Positions 53,222-62,097 of a stretch of DNA of 64,000 nucleotides are shown here, in pieces. A program made the position numbers and the translations under genes. Position 1 is the stretch's first letter. The number at the start of each line of letters is the position of its first letter. The notes below the pieces were generated by a model that was not told the DNA's origin, ran no database searches, and saw only the letters and a list, made by a program, of their open reading frames with translations. The stretch is from Ornithinibacillus xuwenensis (GTDB taxonomy: Bacteria > Bacillota > Bacilli > Bacillales > Amphibacillaceae). The DNA lies in assembly GCF_039614845.1 (NCBI RefSeq), contig NZ_JBDIML010000002.1:186001-250000 (forward strand). The letters are read 5' to 3'.

Positions 53222-54769
53222 ATGAAAGATAATCTAAAGAAAACAAATGCGATCTACTGGTCATCGGGGATCGTATCAATTTGTGGAATTATATATGAAG
53301 TATTATTTGGAGCTGCAGGTTCTTACATTTTGGGAGATGGGATTAAGCAATATACACTTACCATTTCCCTTTTTCTTACCGGTATGGGAATTGGCGCCTA
53401 CTTGAGTGAGAAGGTAACCAAAAATTTAATTGCATCCTTTGCCTGGATTGAAATGCTGATTGCCCTTATCGGTGGATTTTCTATTTTCCTTTTATTTGGC
53501 GTTACCGCCTTTTTAAGTGATGGCACGGATGCCCTGTTTCTCTATTTTGTAACGCTATTAGTCGGGTGTTTAACAGGTGTAGAGCTGCCGATATTAATTC
53601 GTAAGGCCAATGAGATTGGTGAACAGCTAAATCGAAGTACAGCAAGGGTTCTATTTTCAGATTATGCTGGTGGGTTAATCGGGGGGCTCTTGTTTGCGTT
53701 TATTCTACGTCCACAATTGGGGCTGGTGAAGACGGCATTTGTGGTTGCTTTCATTAATGCTTGTGTAGCACTTTGGCTAATATTCTATTTTAAGGATGAG
53801 CTTAAACGAGTAAACTTACATCGTTCTGCAGGAATATTGATTATTTTACTCCTTGCTGGTGGGGTAGCGTTTGGTGAGGAGATGGCGTTTTCTTTTGAGC
53901 AGAAGCTGTACCGTGACCCGATTGTCTATAACGAGCAAACCCAATACCAGCAAATCATTCTGACGAAGGAACAAGGTGATTTAAGGCTATTTCTAGATGG
54001 TCAGCTTCAATTCAGTTCAGCAGATGAATACCGATACCATGAAACACTGGTCCATCCTGCGATGGCACAGAGCAATAATCGGAAAAACGTGTTGATTTTG
54101 GGTGGTGGAGATGGACTAGCTGCACGAGAGCTACTCAAGTATGATGATGTAGAATCGATTACACTGGTTGATCTTGATCCGAAGGTGGTGGAGATGGCTA
54201 AAACGAATCATGATCTAGCAGAATTGAACAACCACTCCCTACTGGATGATCGCGTGAATGTGATTCATCAGGATGCATTTAAGTTCTTAGAAGAAACGTC
54301 TGACTTTTATGGTGTCATTTTAGTAGATTTGCCTGATCCTAATAATGAAACATTAAATAAGCTGTATACATTAGAATTTTATCAGCTAATTCGAAACCAC
54401 CTACAGCCAGGTGGAAGTGTTATGATTCAAGCAACTAGCCCAACGTTTGCCACAGAAGTATATTGGGGCATTAATAAAACTGTCCAAGAGACAGGGCTAG
54501 AGACCTCGAATCTTCATGTGGATATTCCAAGCTTTGGGGATTGGGGATTTGTGTTAGCCAAGCGGGAGCCGATTGAATGGGATAATATCAATATTTCCGT
54601 TCAGACTAGCTTCTTAACCGAAGAGGTATTACATGGATTACGTACCTTTGGCAAGGATATCGATGAACATATCGTAAATGAGAAAGGTGAGCAGGTTGAA
54701 CTCACCGTTAATACGTTGATCAATCCAATATTAATACAAAAATATCTAGAAGCATGGCAGCATTATTAA
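53222..54769 (+). CDS. Membrane-bound polyamine aminopropyltransferase (spermidine synthase-like)
   Basis: ATG 53222 (GTG 53219 is the alternative). The 515-residue product has an N-terminal half of seven to eight membrane helices, fused to a C-terminal spermidine-synthase fold: ILGGGDGLAARELLKY, ITLVDLDPKVVEMAK, LVDLPDPNNETLNKLYT. These bind decarboxylated AdoMet or AdoMet. It is predicted to transfer an aminopropyl group to a polyamine at the membrane; the exact product is uncertain. Last gene of the operon. Confidence 0.87.
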   Translation: MKDNLKKTNAIYWSSGIVSICGIIYEVLFGAAGSYILGDGIKQYTLTISLFLTGMGIGAYLSEKVTKNLIASFAWIEMLIALIGGFSIFLLFGVTAFLSDGTDALFLYFVTLLVGCLTGVELPILIRKANEIGEQLNRSTARVLFSDYAGGLIGGLLFAFILRPQLGLVKTAFVVAFINACVALWLIFYFKDELKRVNLHRSAGILIILLLAGGVAFGEEMAFSFEQKLYRDPIVYNEQTQYQQIILTKEQGDLRLFLDGQLQFSSADEYRYHETLVHPAMAQSNNRKNVLILGGGDGLAARELLKYDDVESITLVDLDPKVVEMAKTNHDLAELNNHSLLDDRVNVIHQDAFKFLEETSDFYGVILVDLPDPNNETLNKLYTLEFYQLIRNHLQPGGSVMIQATSPTFATEVYWGINKTVQETGLETSNLHVDIPSFGDWGFVLAKREPIEWDNINISVQTSFLTEEVLHGLRTFGKDIDEHIVNEKGEQVELTVNTLINPILIQKYLEAWQHY

Positions 54770-54777
54770 TAAGTAAC

Positions 54778-54815
54778 AAAAATAAGACCACTTCATAATT
54801 GTGGTCTTATTTTTG
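54778..54815. terminator. Bidirectional terminator
   Basis: AAAAATAAGACCAC / GTGGTCTTATTTTT fourteen-base perfect stem between convergent genes. Confidence 0.9.
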
Positions 54816-54826
54816 TACAATATTTT

Positions 54827-55585
54827 TTAGTAAGCGGTCCAGCCGCCATCTATTGCTACAACTTGTCCATTAACAAAGCTTGATTCATCAGAACCTAAGA
54901 AAATAGCTAATTGTGCAATTTCCTCTGGTTGTCCAGCACGAGGATTAATAGATAGGCCTAGTGACTGACGACCAGCGCCAAATTCGCTAACATTTGTCAT
55001 AGTAGCGCTAATGTTTGTGATGACTGCACCTGGTGCAATACCATTACAACGGATGTTGCTGTTTGCGTACATAAATGCTGTGTTTTTCGTTAAACCTACA
55101 ACCGCATGTTTGGAAGCGGTGTAAGCAGCGCCAGCACGAGCACCGTATAATCCGCCTGCAGAAATATTATTGACGATTGTTCCATGTCCTTGTTCTAGGA
55201 ATAGATTTACAGCGATACGCATGGTTTTCATGACAGCTGTTGTGTTGACAGCAAATAGCTTCTCCCAACGTTCATCTGATAGTTCGCCAACAGGCTCCAT
55301 TCCATCCATGATACCTGCATTATTTACTAGAATATCTAATTTGCCATAAGCCTTCTTTGTTTCTTCAAATAATAGATTGACATCTTCCTCAGAAGCTACA
55401 TTTGTTTTTAAAGCAATTGCATCTCCGCCAGCAGATTTAATTCCGTCAGCGACAGTTTGTGCACCTTCTAGGTTTAAGTCAGAAACAACTACCTTTGCAC
55501 CTTCGTTAGCGTATCCTTCTGCTATTGCTTTCCCCATGCCTGAAGCGGCACCAGTTACGATTGCTACCTTACCTTCTAATCGCAT
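54827..55585 (-). CDS. Short-chain dehydrogenase/reductase
   Basis: A 252-residue classical SDR: TGAASGMGKAIAEGYA nucleotide site, NNAGIMDG, NNISAGG Ser and catalytic YTASKHAVVGL. It reduces or oxidises an alcohol/ketone with NAD(P); the substrate is unknown. Divergent from a TetR gene with a palindrome between them, so probably induced when that TetR binds its ligand. Confidence 0.9.
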   Translation of the reverse strand: MRLEGKVAIVTGAASGMGKAIAEGYANEGAKVVVSDLNLEGAQTVADGIKSAGGDAIALKTNVASEEDVNLLFEETKKAYGKLDILVNNAGIMDGMEPVGELSDERWEKLFAVNTTAVMKTMRIAVNLFLEQGHGTIVNNISAGGLYGARAGAAYTASKHAVVGLTKNTAFMYANSNIRCNGIAPGAVITNISATMTNVSEFGAGRQSLGLSINPRAGQPEEIAQLAIFLGSDESSFVNGQVVAIDGGWTAY

Positions 55586-55605
55586 ACCAAACAGCCTCCT
55601 TATTT

Positions 55606-55629
55606 TTTATTGTACAGTTGTTCAATAAA
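55606..55629. promoter_or_regulatory. Palindromic operator between SDR and TetR genes
   Basis: TTTATTGTAC, AGTT, GTTCAATAAA: an inverted repeat with one mismatch just upstream of the SDR start. Likely site for the divergent TetR. Confidence 0.65.
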
Positions 55630-55731
55630 AATTATAATATAGGTATGACAAGGCTTACAATAAGCAAAAAACCAGGTTTTGTTCAGTAATTAACAGATTG
55701 ATAAAGATGTGTTGAATAAGAGGTGAAAAAA

Positions 55732-56298
55732 ATGACTCGTACAGATTTACGAATTGTAAAAACGAAAGAAGCATTACATGCTGCATTATTAGATTTGTTA
55801 AATGATAAAGTTTTAGAGGATATTACGATCTCGGAAATTTGCAGAAAGGCTAAGGTAAATCGTGGAACCTTTTATTTGCATTATAGTCAGATAGAAGATT
55901 TGTTTGAAGAGTATTTTAAAGAAATAACGGCAGATTTAGCACGTTCCTATCAAGAGCCCTATCGTCATGTTTCGGTGTTAAAACCAAGTGAGTTAGATCC
56001 ATCCACGATACAAATTTTTCATCATATTGAAAAGTACAAACCCTTTTACAAAATTATTTTTTCAAAAAAGGTCCCCATGATGTACTATTATTTACTATTT
56101 GAGGAAATTAAGAGTCTATTATTGCATGACAAAATCGCTTCTATTGAGGAAGAAATTAACCACGATCTATATAGTGCCTATCAGGCAAATGCCATTATTG
56201 GGATGATTCTGGAATGGTATCGGCAGGACTTTTCCTACAATGTCAGTTATTTAAATAATCAGCTTGTAAAATATATTAACTTAAAGGCAGATTTGTAA
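55732..56298 (+). CDS. TetR-family regulator
   Basis: ATG 55732 is six bases from AAGAGGTG. The 188-residue product has a helix-turn-helix (TISEICRKAKVNRGTFYLHYSQIEDLFEEY) followed by a TetR_C_7-like ligand domain. It is divergent from the SDR gene, which it probably controls. A terminator follows. Confidence 0.87.
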   Translation: MTRTDLRIVKTKEALHAALLDLLNDKVLEDITISEICRKAKVNRGTFYLHYSQIEDLFEEYFKEITADLARSYQEPYRHVSVLKPSELDPSTIQIFHHIEKYKPFYKIIFSKKVPMMYYYLLFEEIKSLLLHDKIASIEEEINHDLYSAYQANAIIGMILEWYRQDFSYNVSYLNNQLVKYINLKADL

Positions 56299-56317
56299 TG
56301 AAGGTCATCTAGAAAAT

Positions 56318-56354
56318 GGAAAGAGGGACTTCTACTTACGAAGCCCCTCTTTCC
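56318..56354. terminator. Bidirectional terminator
   Basis: GGAAAGAGGG / CCCTCTTTCC ten-base perfect stem between convergent genes. Confidence 0.85.
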
Positions 56355-56363
56355 ATTGCAAAA

Positions 56364-57206
56364 TTAAAAGTCAAAATTATCAGGATCTGGACCAACCCGG
56401 TGATTTTGGTTTAACGCATCAATGATAGCCATATCTTCCTTTGATAGCTCAAAGTCAAAAACAGATGCGTTTTCGATGATTCGATGCGCTTTCGTAGATT
56501 TTGGAATGGTGACAATACCATTTTGTAAATCCCATCTAATAATAATCTGTGCAACGCTCCGATTATACTTAGCAGCAATCTCCTGTAACACGGGATTCTC
56601 GAATAATTGACCTTGCATTAATGGTGACCAAGCCTCGAGTTGAATCTCGTGCTCAAGACAGAATTCCATAAGCTCCTTCTGGGTTAAACGTGGGTGGCAT
56701 TCCACTTGATTGACCATTGGTTTAATCTCTGCGTCCTTCATTAACGTTTCCAGATGATGAACCTGAAAATTGCTTACGCCAATTGCTCGGACCTTTCCTT
56801 GTTTATAAAGGGTTTCAAGTGCTTTCCAGGCATCCATATATTTTTCTTCAACAGGCCAGTGGATCAAGTATAGATCCAAATAATCAAGCCCAAGCTTGTT
56901 AAGGCTAGCTTCAAACGCGGCAATTGTTGATTCATAGCCAAGGTCAGCATTCCATACCTTTGATGTGACAAATAATTCCTCTCTCGTAATACCTGCTTCA
57001 TGCAGTCCTTCCTGTATGGCTTGTCCAACACCACTTTCATTTTCATAGATGGCTGCCGTATCAATGCTTCGGTATCCGTGTTTAATGGCAACTTTAACGG
57101 CGTGAACAAGCTCGGGACCTTCCTCTACCTTAAATACACCAATTCCAAGCCAAGGCATTTTTACTCCGTTATGCAATGTTGTTGTATCTTGTAAACTAGT
57201 AATCAT
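56364..57206 (-). CDS. Aldo/keto reductase
   Basis: A 280-residue AKR with HGYRSIDTAAIYENE (Asp, Tyr), VTSKVWN (Lys), LYLIHWPV (His) and the cofactor-binding TIPKSTKAHR. Similar to methylglyoxal or prostaglandin-type reductases of bacilli (YvgN/YtbE-like). It lies 17 bases after an MFS exporter gene on the same strand, so both are probably one HxlR-controlled unit against reactive carbonyls. Confidence 0.9.
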   Translation of the reverse strand: MITSLQDTTTLHNGVKMPWLGIGVFKVEEGPELVHAVKVAIKHGYRSIDTAAIYENESGVGQAIQEGLHEAGITREELFVTSKVWNADLGYESTIAAFEASLNKLGLDYLDLYLIHWPVEEKYMDAWKALETLYKQGKVRAIGVSNFQVHHLETLMKDAEIKPMVNQVECHPRLTQKELMEFCLEHEIQLEAWSPLMQGQLFENPVLQEIAAKYNRSVAQIIIRWDLQNGIVTIPKSTKAHRIIENASVFDFELSKEDMAIIDALNQNHRVGPDPDNFDF

Positions 57207-57223
57207 GATAACTTTCCTCCAAA

Positions 57224-58405
57224 TTATTTATTGTTTTTCTCTAACTTTGTACTCCATCCTGCTAATAAAGCAGCAATGAGTACCATAATGGCTCCGACCC
57301 ATGAAGTGTGAATTAGTCCAACTGAATCGGTTATTACTCCTCCAAAATAGGAGCCGATTGCAATGCCAGCATTAAATGCTGCAATATTTATCGCAGATGC
57401 TACATCTACAGCGGTTGGAACAAATCGTTCTGCCAGTATAACTACATACACCTGTAATCCTGGTACATTCATAAATGCCATCAAGCCCATGAGAATAATT
57501 GTTATTAGCCCAATGACTTTAAATGGTGCTGTGAAGTGTAAGATAAATAGGATTAATGCCTGAACGATAAACATATAGAATAATGCTTGAATAGGATTGT
57601 GATTGGATAGCTTTCCACCTATCATATTTCCAATAGCAATTGCTATACCGTAAACAAGTAATATGAGAGCGACTGTTTCTTCCTGAAAACCTGTAATGGT
57701 TTGTAATAAAGGTGTTAAGTAGGTAAAGACCACAAAAGTCCCACCATACCCTAAAGCTGTAATCAGGAATAAAAGTAATAGGCGTCCATTGGAAATTAAC
57801 TTAAATTGGTCTTTAAATGAAATTTTATTTCCTTTACGTAAATCTCCCGGTACAAGAATGCTATTGGCAATTAGTGCAAAGACACCAACAACGACAATAA
57901 TGATAAAGGCCATTCTCCAACCAAATTGCTGCCCAATAAACGTCCCGAAAGGAACTCCAGTTACGGTAGCTACTGTAAGCCCAGTAAACATAATAGAAAT
58001 GGCACTAGCACGGCGGTTTTCTGGCACCAATTCTGCCGCTATTGTTGAGCCTATGGACATAAATACACCATGTGAAAAGGCAGCTACTACACGTGCTAGG
58101 AGCAATACCTCGATGCTAGTTGCCCCTGCTGCAATACTGTTGCCAATAATAAAGGTAATCATAATCCATATTAATAGTGCTTTCCGTGACATCGCGGATG
58201 AAAGAGAAGTTAGAATGGGTGCGCCAAAAGTTACTCCTAACGCGTATACCGAAACGGTTAAACCTGCTGTTGTAACGGATATCTCTAGATCATCGGCTAT
58301 TAACGGTAATAATCCAACACTTATAAATTCTGTTGTACCAATAGCAAATGTACTTACTGCTAAAGCAAGAAGTGCTAATGTACTTCTTTTCTTGTTGACT
58401 GACAT
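57224..58405 (-). CDS. MFS efflux transporter, DHA1 (AraJ-like)
   Basis: A 393-residue protein with 12 helices: FAIGTTEFISVGLLPLIADDL, GAPILTSLSSAMSRKALL (motif A) and ATVTGVPFGTFIGQ (motif C). This matches the DHA1 group with AraJ/YdhP sugar or drug exporters. It is transcribed with the downstream aldo/keto reductase. A divergent HxlR regulator lies 193 bases away. Confidence 0.88.
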   Translation of the reverse strand: MSVNKKRSTLALLALAVSTFAIGTTEFISVGLLPLIADDLEISVTTAGLTVSVYALGVTFGAPILTSLSSAMSRKALLIWIMITFIIGNSIAAGATSIEVLLLARVVAAFSHGVFMSIGSTIAAELVPENRRASAISIMFTGLTVATVTGVPFGTFIGQQFGWRMAFIIIVVVGVFALIANSILVPGDLRKGNKISFKDQFKLISNGRLLLLFLITALGYGGTFVVFTYLTPLLQTITGFQEETVALILLVYGIAIAIGNMIGGKLSNHNPIQALFYMFIVQALILFILHFTAPFKVIGLITIILMGLMAFMNVPGLQVYVVILAERFVPTAVDVASAINIAAFNAGIAIGSYFGGVITDSVGLIHTSWVGAIMVLIAALLAGWSTKLEKNNK

Positions 58406-58533
58406 GCTTTTCCTCCTTTATAAAACATGGTATATGGGATTATGGGGAACTATATAGTTCAATAAATGCTATTACTTTCAACCGGCAAATGTTATTATGG
58501 TGCATAGAGGAAAAAATGAAAAGTACGCACTTT

Positions 58534-58569
58534 AAAGTAATATAGGCACTAAAAAGTAATATAGGTACT
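58534..58569. promoter_or_regulatory. HxlR operator candidate: two 17-bp direct repeats
   Basis: AAAGTAATATAGGCACT (58534-58550) and AAAGTAATATAGGTACT (58553-58569), 19 bases apart. The AGTA-N7-TACT element recalls HypR/YodB-type sites. The repeats are just upstream of the hxlR gene. Confidence 0.65.
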
Positions 58570-58598
58570 TTTTGGTGCCCTTGATTGGGAGGACAATC

Positions 58599-58970
58599 AT
58601 GATGAAAGAAAAGAAATACAATATATCCGTTGAAGCAACATTGGAGGTTATAGGTGGAAAGTGGAAATGTGTTATCCTTTGCCACTTAAATCACGGCAAG
58701 AAACGGACTAGCGAGTTGAAACGTCTGATGCCTACTATTACGCAAAAGATGTTAACACAACAATTGCGGGAATTAGAGGAAGATGGTGTAATCAATCGAA
58801 TTGTTCATAATCAAGTTCCACCAAAAGTGGAATATGAGCTAAGTGACTATGGAACGAGTCTGCAGGGGATTTTGGATTCGCTTTGTGCTTGGGGAGAGAA
58901 ACACATTGTCAAGGTATATGGTGATACTTCTGTTTTAGAGGAAAACGACTTAAATAAACATTTAAATTAA
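58599..58970 (+). CDS. HxlR-family regulator
   Basis: ATG 58599 (double ATG) after GGGAGG. The 123-residue winged-helix protein has the family signature TLEVIGGKWKCVILCHLNHGKKRTSELKRLM and TQKMLTQQLRELEEDGVI. Cysteines at about 25 and 29 (CVILC) could act as redox or electrophile sensors, as in HypR/YodB. It probably controls the divergent MFS-AKR unit. Confidence 0.9.
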   Translation: MMKEKKYNISVEATLEVIGGKWKCVILCHLNHGKKRTSELKRLMPTITQKMLTQQLRELEEDGVINRIVHNQVPPKVEYELSDYGTSLQGILDSLCAWGEKHIVKVYGDTSVLEENDLNKHLN

Positions 58971-58994
58971 GTAGCCAATTAAACTACTTGCATT

Positions 58995-59023
58995 AGGGCA
59001 TCTCTTTATGATGTCCTTTTTTA
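58995..59023 (+). terminator. Terminator after the HxlR gene
   Basis: GGGCATC / GATGTCC stem then TTTTTT. Confidence 0.75.
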
Positions 59024-59101
59024 TCCTCTCCAAAAACAAGACAATATTTGCTATAGTAATAGAGCAGATTATTTTGACATCATAGATTAGGAGAGGGAAG
59101 T

Positions 59102-60106
59102 ATGAGTGCTTTTGAAAGGGGATTTCTGGCAGGGTGGTTTTTTGGAGGCGATGGCGGGGGTAATCGTCGCCCAAGTGGAGATTCATCAGGATTTCTAGGA
59201 ATCATTATCGGTATTTTATTTTTACTTGTATTAATAGTTACGCTGGTCGAGTTAATATTCCAATTTATATCGAATATAATTGTTGGACTAGGTGGATTTT
59301 TGTTTAAGATATATGAAACATTACCTGAATTGGCACATTATATTCTGTATCCAGCTACATTCGATTTGTTTCATGGATTAGGTGAAGGAAAACCATTTAT
59401 TAAATTACTATTAATGATTGTAGCAGTTGTAATAATTTATTTTTTGTCTACGCAAATTTATAAAATACTACCGTCGAGAATAAACACAGTCATCCAAGTG
59501 TTTTTACTTATACATTTTATGTTGCTTGTTGTTCGCGTTATCTATTACATTGTCATATCGGTTACAGCTCTATTTTTTGGATATGATGAGCTTCAAGTAA
59601 AGTATGAAGCAGATTTTGTAGGTGAGGATGTTGTCCAGATAAGCACAGATGAGAATGTACGGGATAATTTTGTTGACTTCTCTGAATCGAAATGGTGGTG
59701 GTTTGATGAGAGAATTCACGACTCAGATGGTCGTTCCTACACGAAATATATTCTATTCCGTAACGGATATGAAGTCACGTACACGATGGACCCAATCCAA
59801 AAAGGAGAGGCTACATGGACCTATATTGAGATTCCTCTAGATAATAACTATCTATTTTTTGATGCAAAGGCTGGAATTATAGAGGATTTTAAGGATTCTA
59901 GTGCAGAAACAACCTTTATATTCAGACTAGATGATATGCAGGAGGATTTACATACAGTGGTGTTATCAAAAGGAATAGAACCAATTGATATCCATTTAAA
60001 TGTAGCAGGTGCCCAAAGCCTTAAAATCTGGGTAACAACTACTCAGCTTGAGGAGAGAAAGATAGAGGTCGCATTGTTTGACCCGATTCTTTATAGAGAA
60101 AGATAA
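59102..60106 (+). CDS. Multi-spanning membrane protein of unknown function
   Basis: ATG 59102 after GGAGAGGG. The 334-residue product has a Gly-rich start (GWFFGGDGGGNRRPSGD), about four membrane helices (35-180), then an extracytoplasmic domain of about 150 residues with DYSESKWWWFDERIHDSD-like aromatic motifs and beta-rich sequence. No family recognised. A terminator follows. Confidence 0.72.
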   Translation: MSAFERGFLAGWFFGGDGGGNRRPSGDSSGFLGIIIGILFLLVLIVTLVELIFQFISNIIVGLGGFLFKIYETLPELAHYILYPATFDLFHGLGEGKPFIKLLLMIVAVVIIYFLSTQIYKILPSRINTVIQVFLLIHFMLLVVRVIYYIVISVTALFFGYDELQVKYEADFVGEDVVQISTDENVRDNFVDFSESKWWWFDERIHDSDGRSYTKYILFRNGYEVTYTMDPIQKGEATWTYIEIPLDNNYLFFDAKAGIIEDFKDSSAETTFIFRLDDMQEDLHTVVLSKGIEPIDIHLNVAGAQSLKIWVTTTQLEERKIEVALFDPILYRER

Positions 60107-60123
60107 CATGATACATGGTGATG

Positions 60124-60158
60124 AAATGCTTAGATAATGAAAATCTAAGCATTTTTGT
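60124..60158. terminator. Terminator after the membrane orphan
   Basis: AAATGCTTAGA / TCTAAGCATTT eleven-base perfect stem then TTG. Confidence 0.85.
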
Positions 60159-60223
60159 ATGTATTTTCCAGTAAAATTTTTCGCTTTATAGTTCTATTTG
60201 CATGGTATAATTTACTCATATTT

Positions 60224-60251
60224 CTACAAGTTTCGACAAAAGTCGAACTAA
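60224..60251. promoter_or_regulatory. 17-bp motif shared by both chemoreceptor genes, copy 2, with hairpin
   Basis: CTACAAGTTTCGACAAA (60224-60240) is identical to 38249-38265. Here it runs into a TTCGAC / GTCGAA hairpin (60232-60247). It lies between a TATAAT box (60206) and the gene start. Confidence 0.6.
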
Positions 60252-60277
60252 TTAATTTATGAGGGTAGGTATGTGAA

Positions 60278-61981
60278 ATGAAATTTACCATAGGGAAGAA
60301 AATAGTGTTTTCATTTGTTTTAGTTATTATTCTAATGGTTGTATTGGTCATAACCGGGATTAATAGCATGAGTACAATTAGTAAAAAAACGGAAGAAATA
60401 AATACATTATGGCTAAAAGGTATTCAAGACATAGATCAAATTAATTACTTAACGGAAAATGTCTCCGCTTTAGAGTTAGAATATTTATTGGTTACAACGG
60501 AACAAGAAATGGCTGCACTTGAATTACGCATGAATGGTGCGCTAGAAGAGATAGATAACGAAATAGAGTCTTATAGACAATCAGTAGCATCTGAAAAAGA
60601 ACTGAAACTCCTTGAAGAATTAGTGCATGAATGGAATAACTATCTTGGAATTCATGATCGAATTATCACATCAGGGAGAACGAATAACCTTGACGAAGCT
60701 AGAAACTTAATTCGCGAAAGTAATAAACTTTATGAAGCAATTCAAATTAATATTGATGAGTTAGTTCAGTTAAATAAAGACGGTGGAAATCAAGCGGTTC
60801 AAGAAAGTGAGAGTATCTACAACAATGGTAAACTTATTAGCATTATTCTTTCAGTTGTAGCCGTAATTGTTGTAGTGATAGTGAGTTATTATTTAATCCT
60901 TTCTATATCAAAACCATTAATAAAATTAAAAAATGCTGCTGTTATGATTGCGGATGGAGACTTAACTGCAAAAGAAATTAACGTAAAATCGAAAGATGAA
61001 GTTAAGGAGCTAGCAGAATCCTTTAATACAATGTCACGTAATCTTAAACAGTTAATCGGTCATACAACTGAAGTATCTAATAATGTGTATGCGCAATCTG
61101 AAGAGTTGTCCCAGTCAGCTTTAGAGGTTAACGAAGGAAATCGTCAAATAGCTTCTACAATGCAAGATTTATCAGGTGGTTCGGAATCTTTAGCAACAAC
61201 CTCGTCCGATATTTCTGAAGGGATGAAAAACTTCACATCTATTATTCAAGAAGCAAGTGATAATGGGGAAGCATTAAAGAAATCTTCAGAAGAGGTATTG
61301 GCATTTACTACACAAGGACAACAACTTATGGATTCATCTATTAAGCAGATGAAGGATATTTATGAAGATGTTAAGGAATCTGTTGTGAAAGTAAAAGGAT
61401 TAGAAAATCAGTCACAAGAGATTTCGAAACTGGTGTTAGTAATTAAGGACATTGCAGATCAAACAAATCTATTAGCATTAAATGCAGCTATTGAAGCAGC
61501 AAGAGCAGGTGAGCATGGAAGTGGCTTTGCGGTTGTTGCGAATGAAGTGCGTAAGTTAGCGGAGCAAGTAACAGCTTCCGTTACAGACATTAGTCGTATT
61601 GTGGAAGGGGTTCAAAGTGAATCTGTTGGAGTTGCAGCAGCACTACAGGAAAGCTATGAGCAGGTTGAAAAAGGTTCAGATCAAATTAAGGTTACCGGAG
61701 AGACTTTTAATCATATTAACCAAGCAGTTAACCAAATTGAGCAACAGATTAAAGGTATTTCTGATAACCTCAATGGAATCACAGAAACAAGCCAAAAAAT
61801 TAGTCTATCGATTGATGAAATTGCTGCGATTGCAGAGGAGTCCTCTGCAGGTGTCGAACAAACATCAGCATCTGTTCAGCAATCTTCCAGTGCAATGGAT
61901 GAGATAGCTGGAAATGCGGAAGCTTTAACAGAGTTAGCAGAATCCTTAAACAACACAATCCGAAAGTTTAAAGTGGAATAG
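60278..61981 (+). CDS. Methyl-accepting chemotaxis protein (4HB sensor, HAMP)
   Basis: A 567-residue chemoreceptor: membrane helix 1 (9-30), a helical four-helix-bundle type extracellular sensor (35-185), helix 2 (about 188-210), HAMP (SISKPLIKLKNAAVMIADGDLTAKE) and the signalling domain with tip IADQTNLLALNAAIEAARAG. Ligand unknown. AGGGTAGG precedes the ATG. Confidence 0.93.
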   Translation: MKFTIGKKIVFSFVLVIILMVVLVITGINSMSTISKKTEEINTLWLKGIQDIDQINYLTENVSALELEYLLVTTEQEMAALELRMNGALEEIDNEIESYRQSVASEKELKLLEELVHEWNNYLGIHDRIITSGRTNNLDEARNLIRESNKLYEAIQINIDELVQLNKDGGNQAVQESESIYNNGKLISIILSVVAVIVVVIVSYYLILSISKPLIKLKNAAVMIADGDLTAKEINVKSKDEVKELAESFNTMSRNLKQLIGHTTEVSNNVYAQSEELSQSALEVNEGNRQIASTMQDLSGGSESLATTSSDISEGMKNFTSIIQEASDNGEALKKSSEEVLAFTTQGQQLMDSSIKQMKDIYEDVKESVVKVKGLENQSQEISKLVLVIKDIADQTNLLALNAAIEAARAGEHGSGFAVVANEVRKLAEQVTASVTDISRIVEGVQSESVGVAAALQESYEQVEKGSDQIKVTGETFNHINQAVNQIEQQIKGISDNLNGITETSQKISLSIDEIAAIAEESSAGVEQTSASVQQSSSAMDEIAGNAEALTELAESLNNTIRKFKVE

Positions 61982-62055
61982 CCTTTCGTGTTCTGTAGTT
62001 AGGATTTCAGGGAAATCTGAATTTGATTAAAAGAAATATATTATCCATCTAATAA

Positions 62056-62092
62056 AAGACAGCCTCTCCAAAACAACGAGAGACTGTCTTAT
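62056..62092. terminator. Bidirectional terminator
   Basis: AAGACAGCCTCTC / GAGAGACTGTCTT stem with one mismatch between convergent genes. Confidence 0.85.
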
Positions 62093-62097
62093 TTACA

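Noticed and set aside
57789..58457. 222-codon plus-strand frame opposite the MFS gene
   Set aside because: Antisense to a clear transporter, with composition typical of a shadow frame and no ribosome site.
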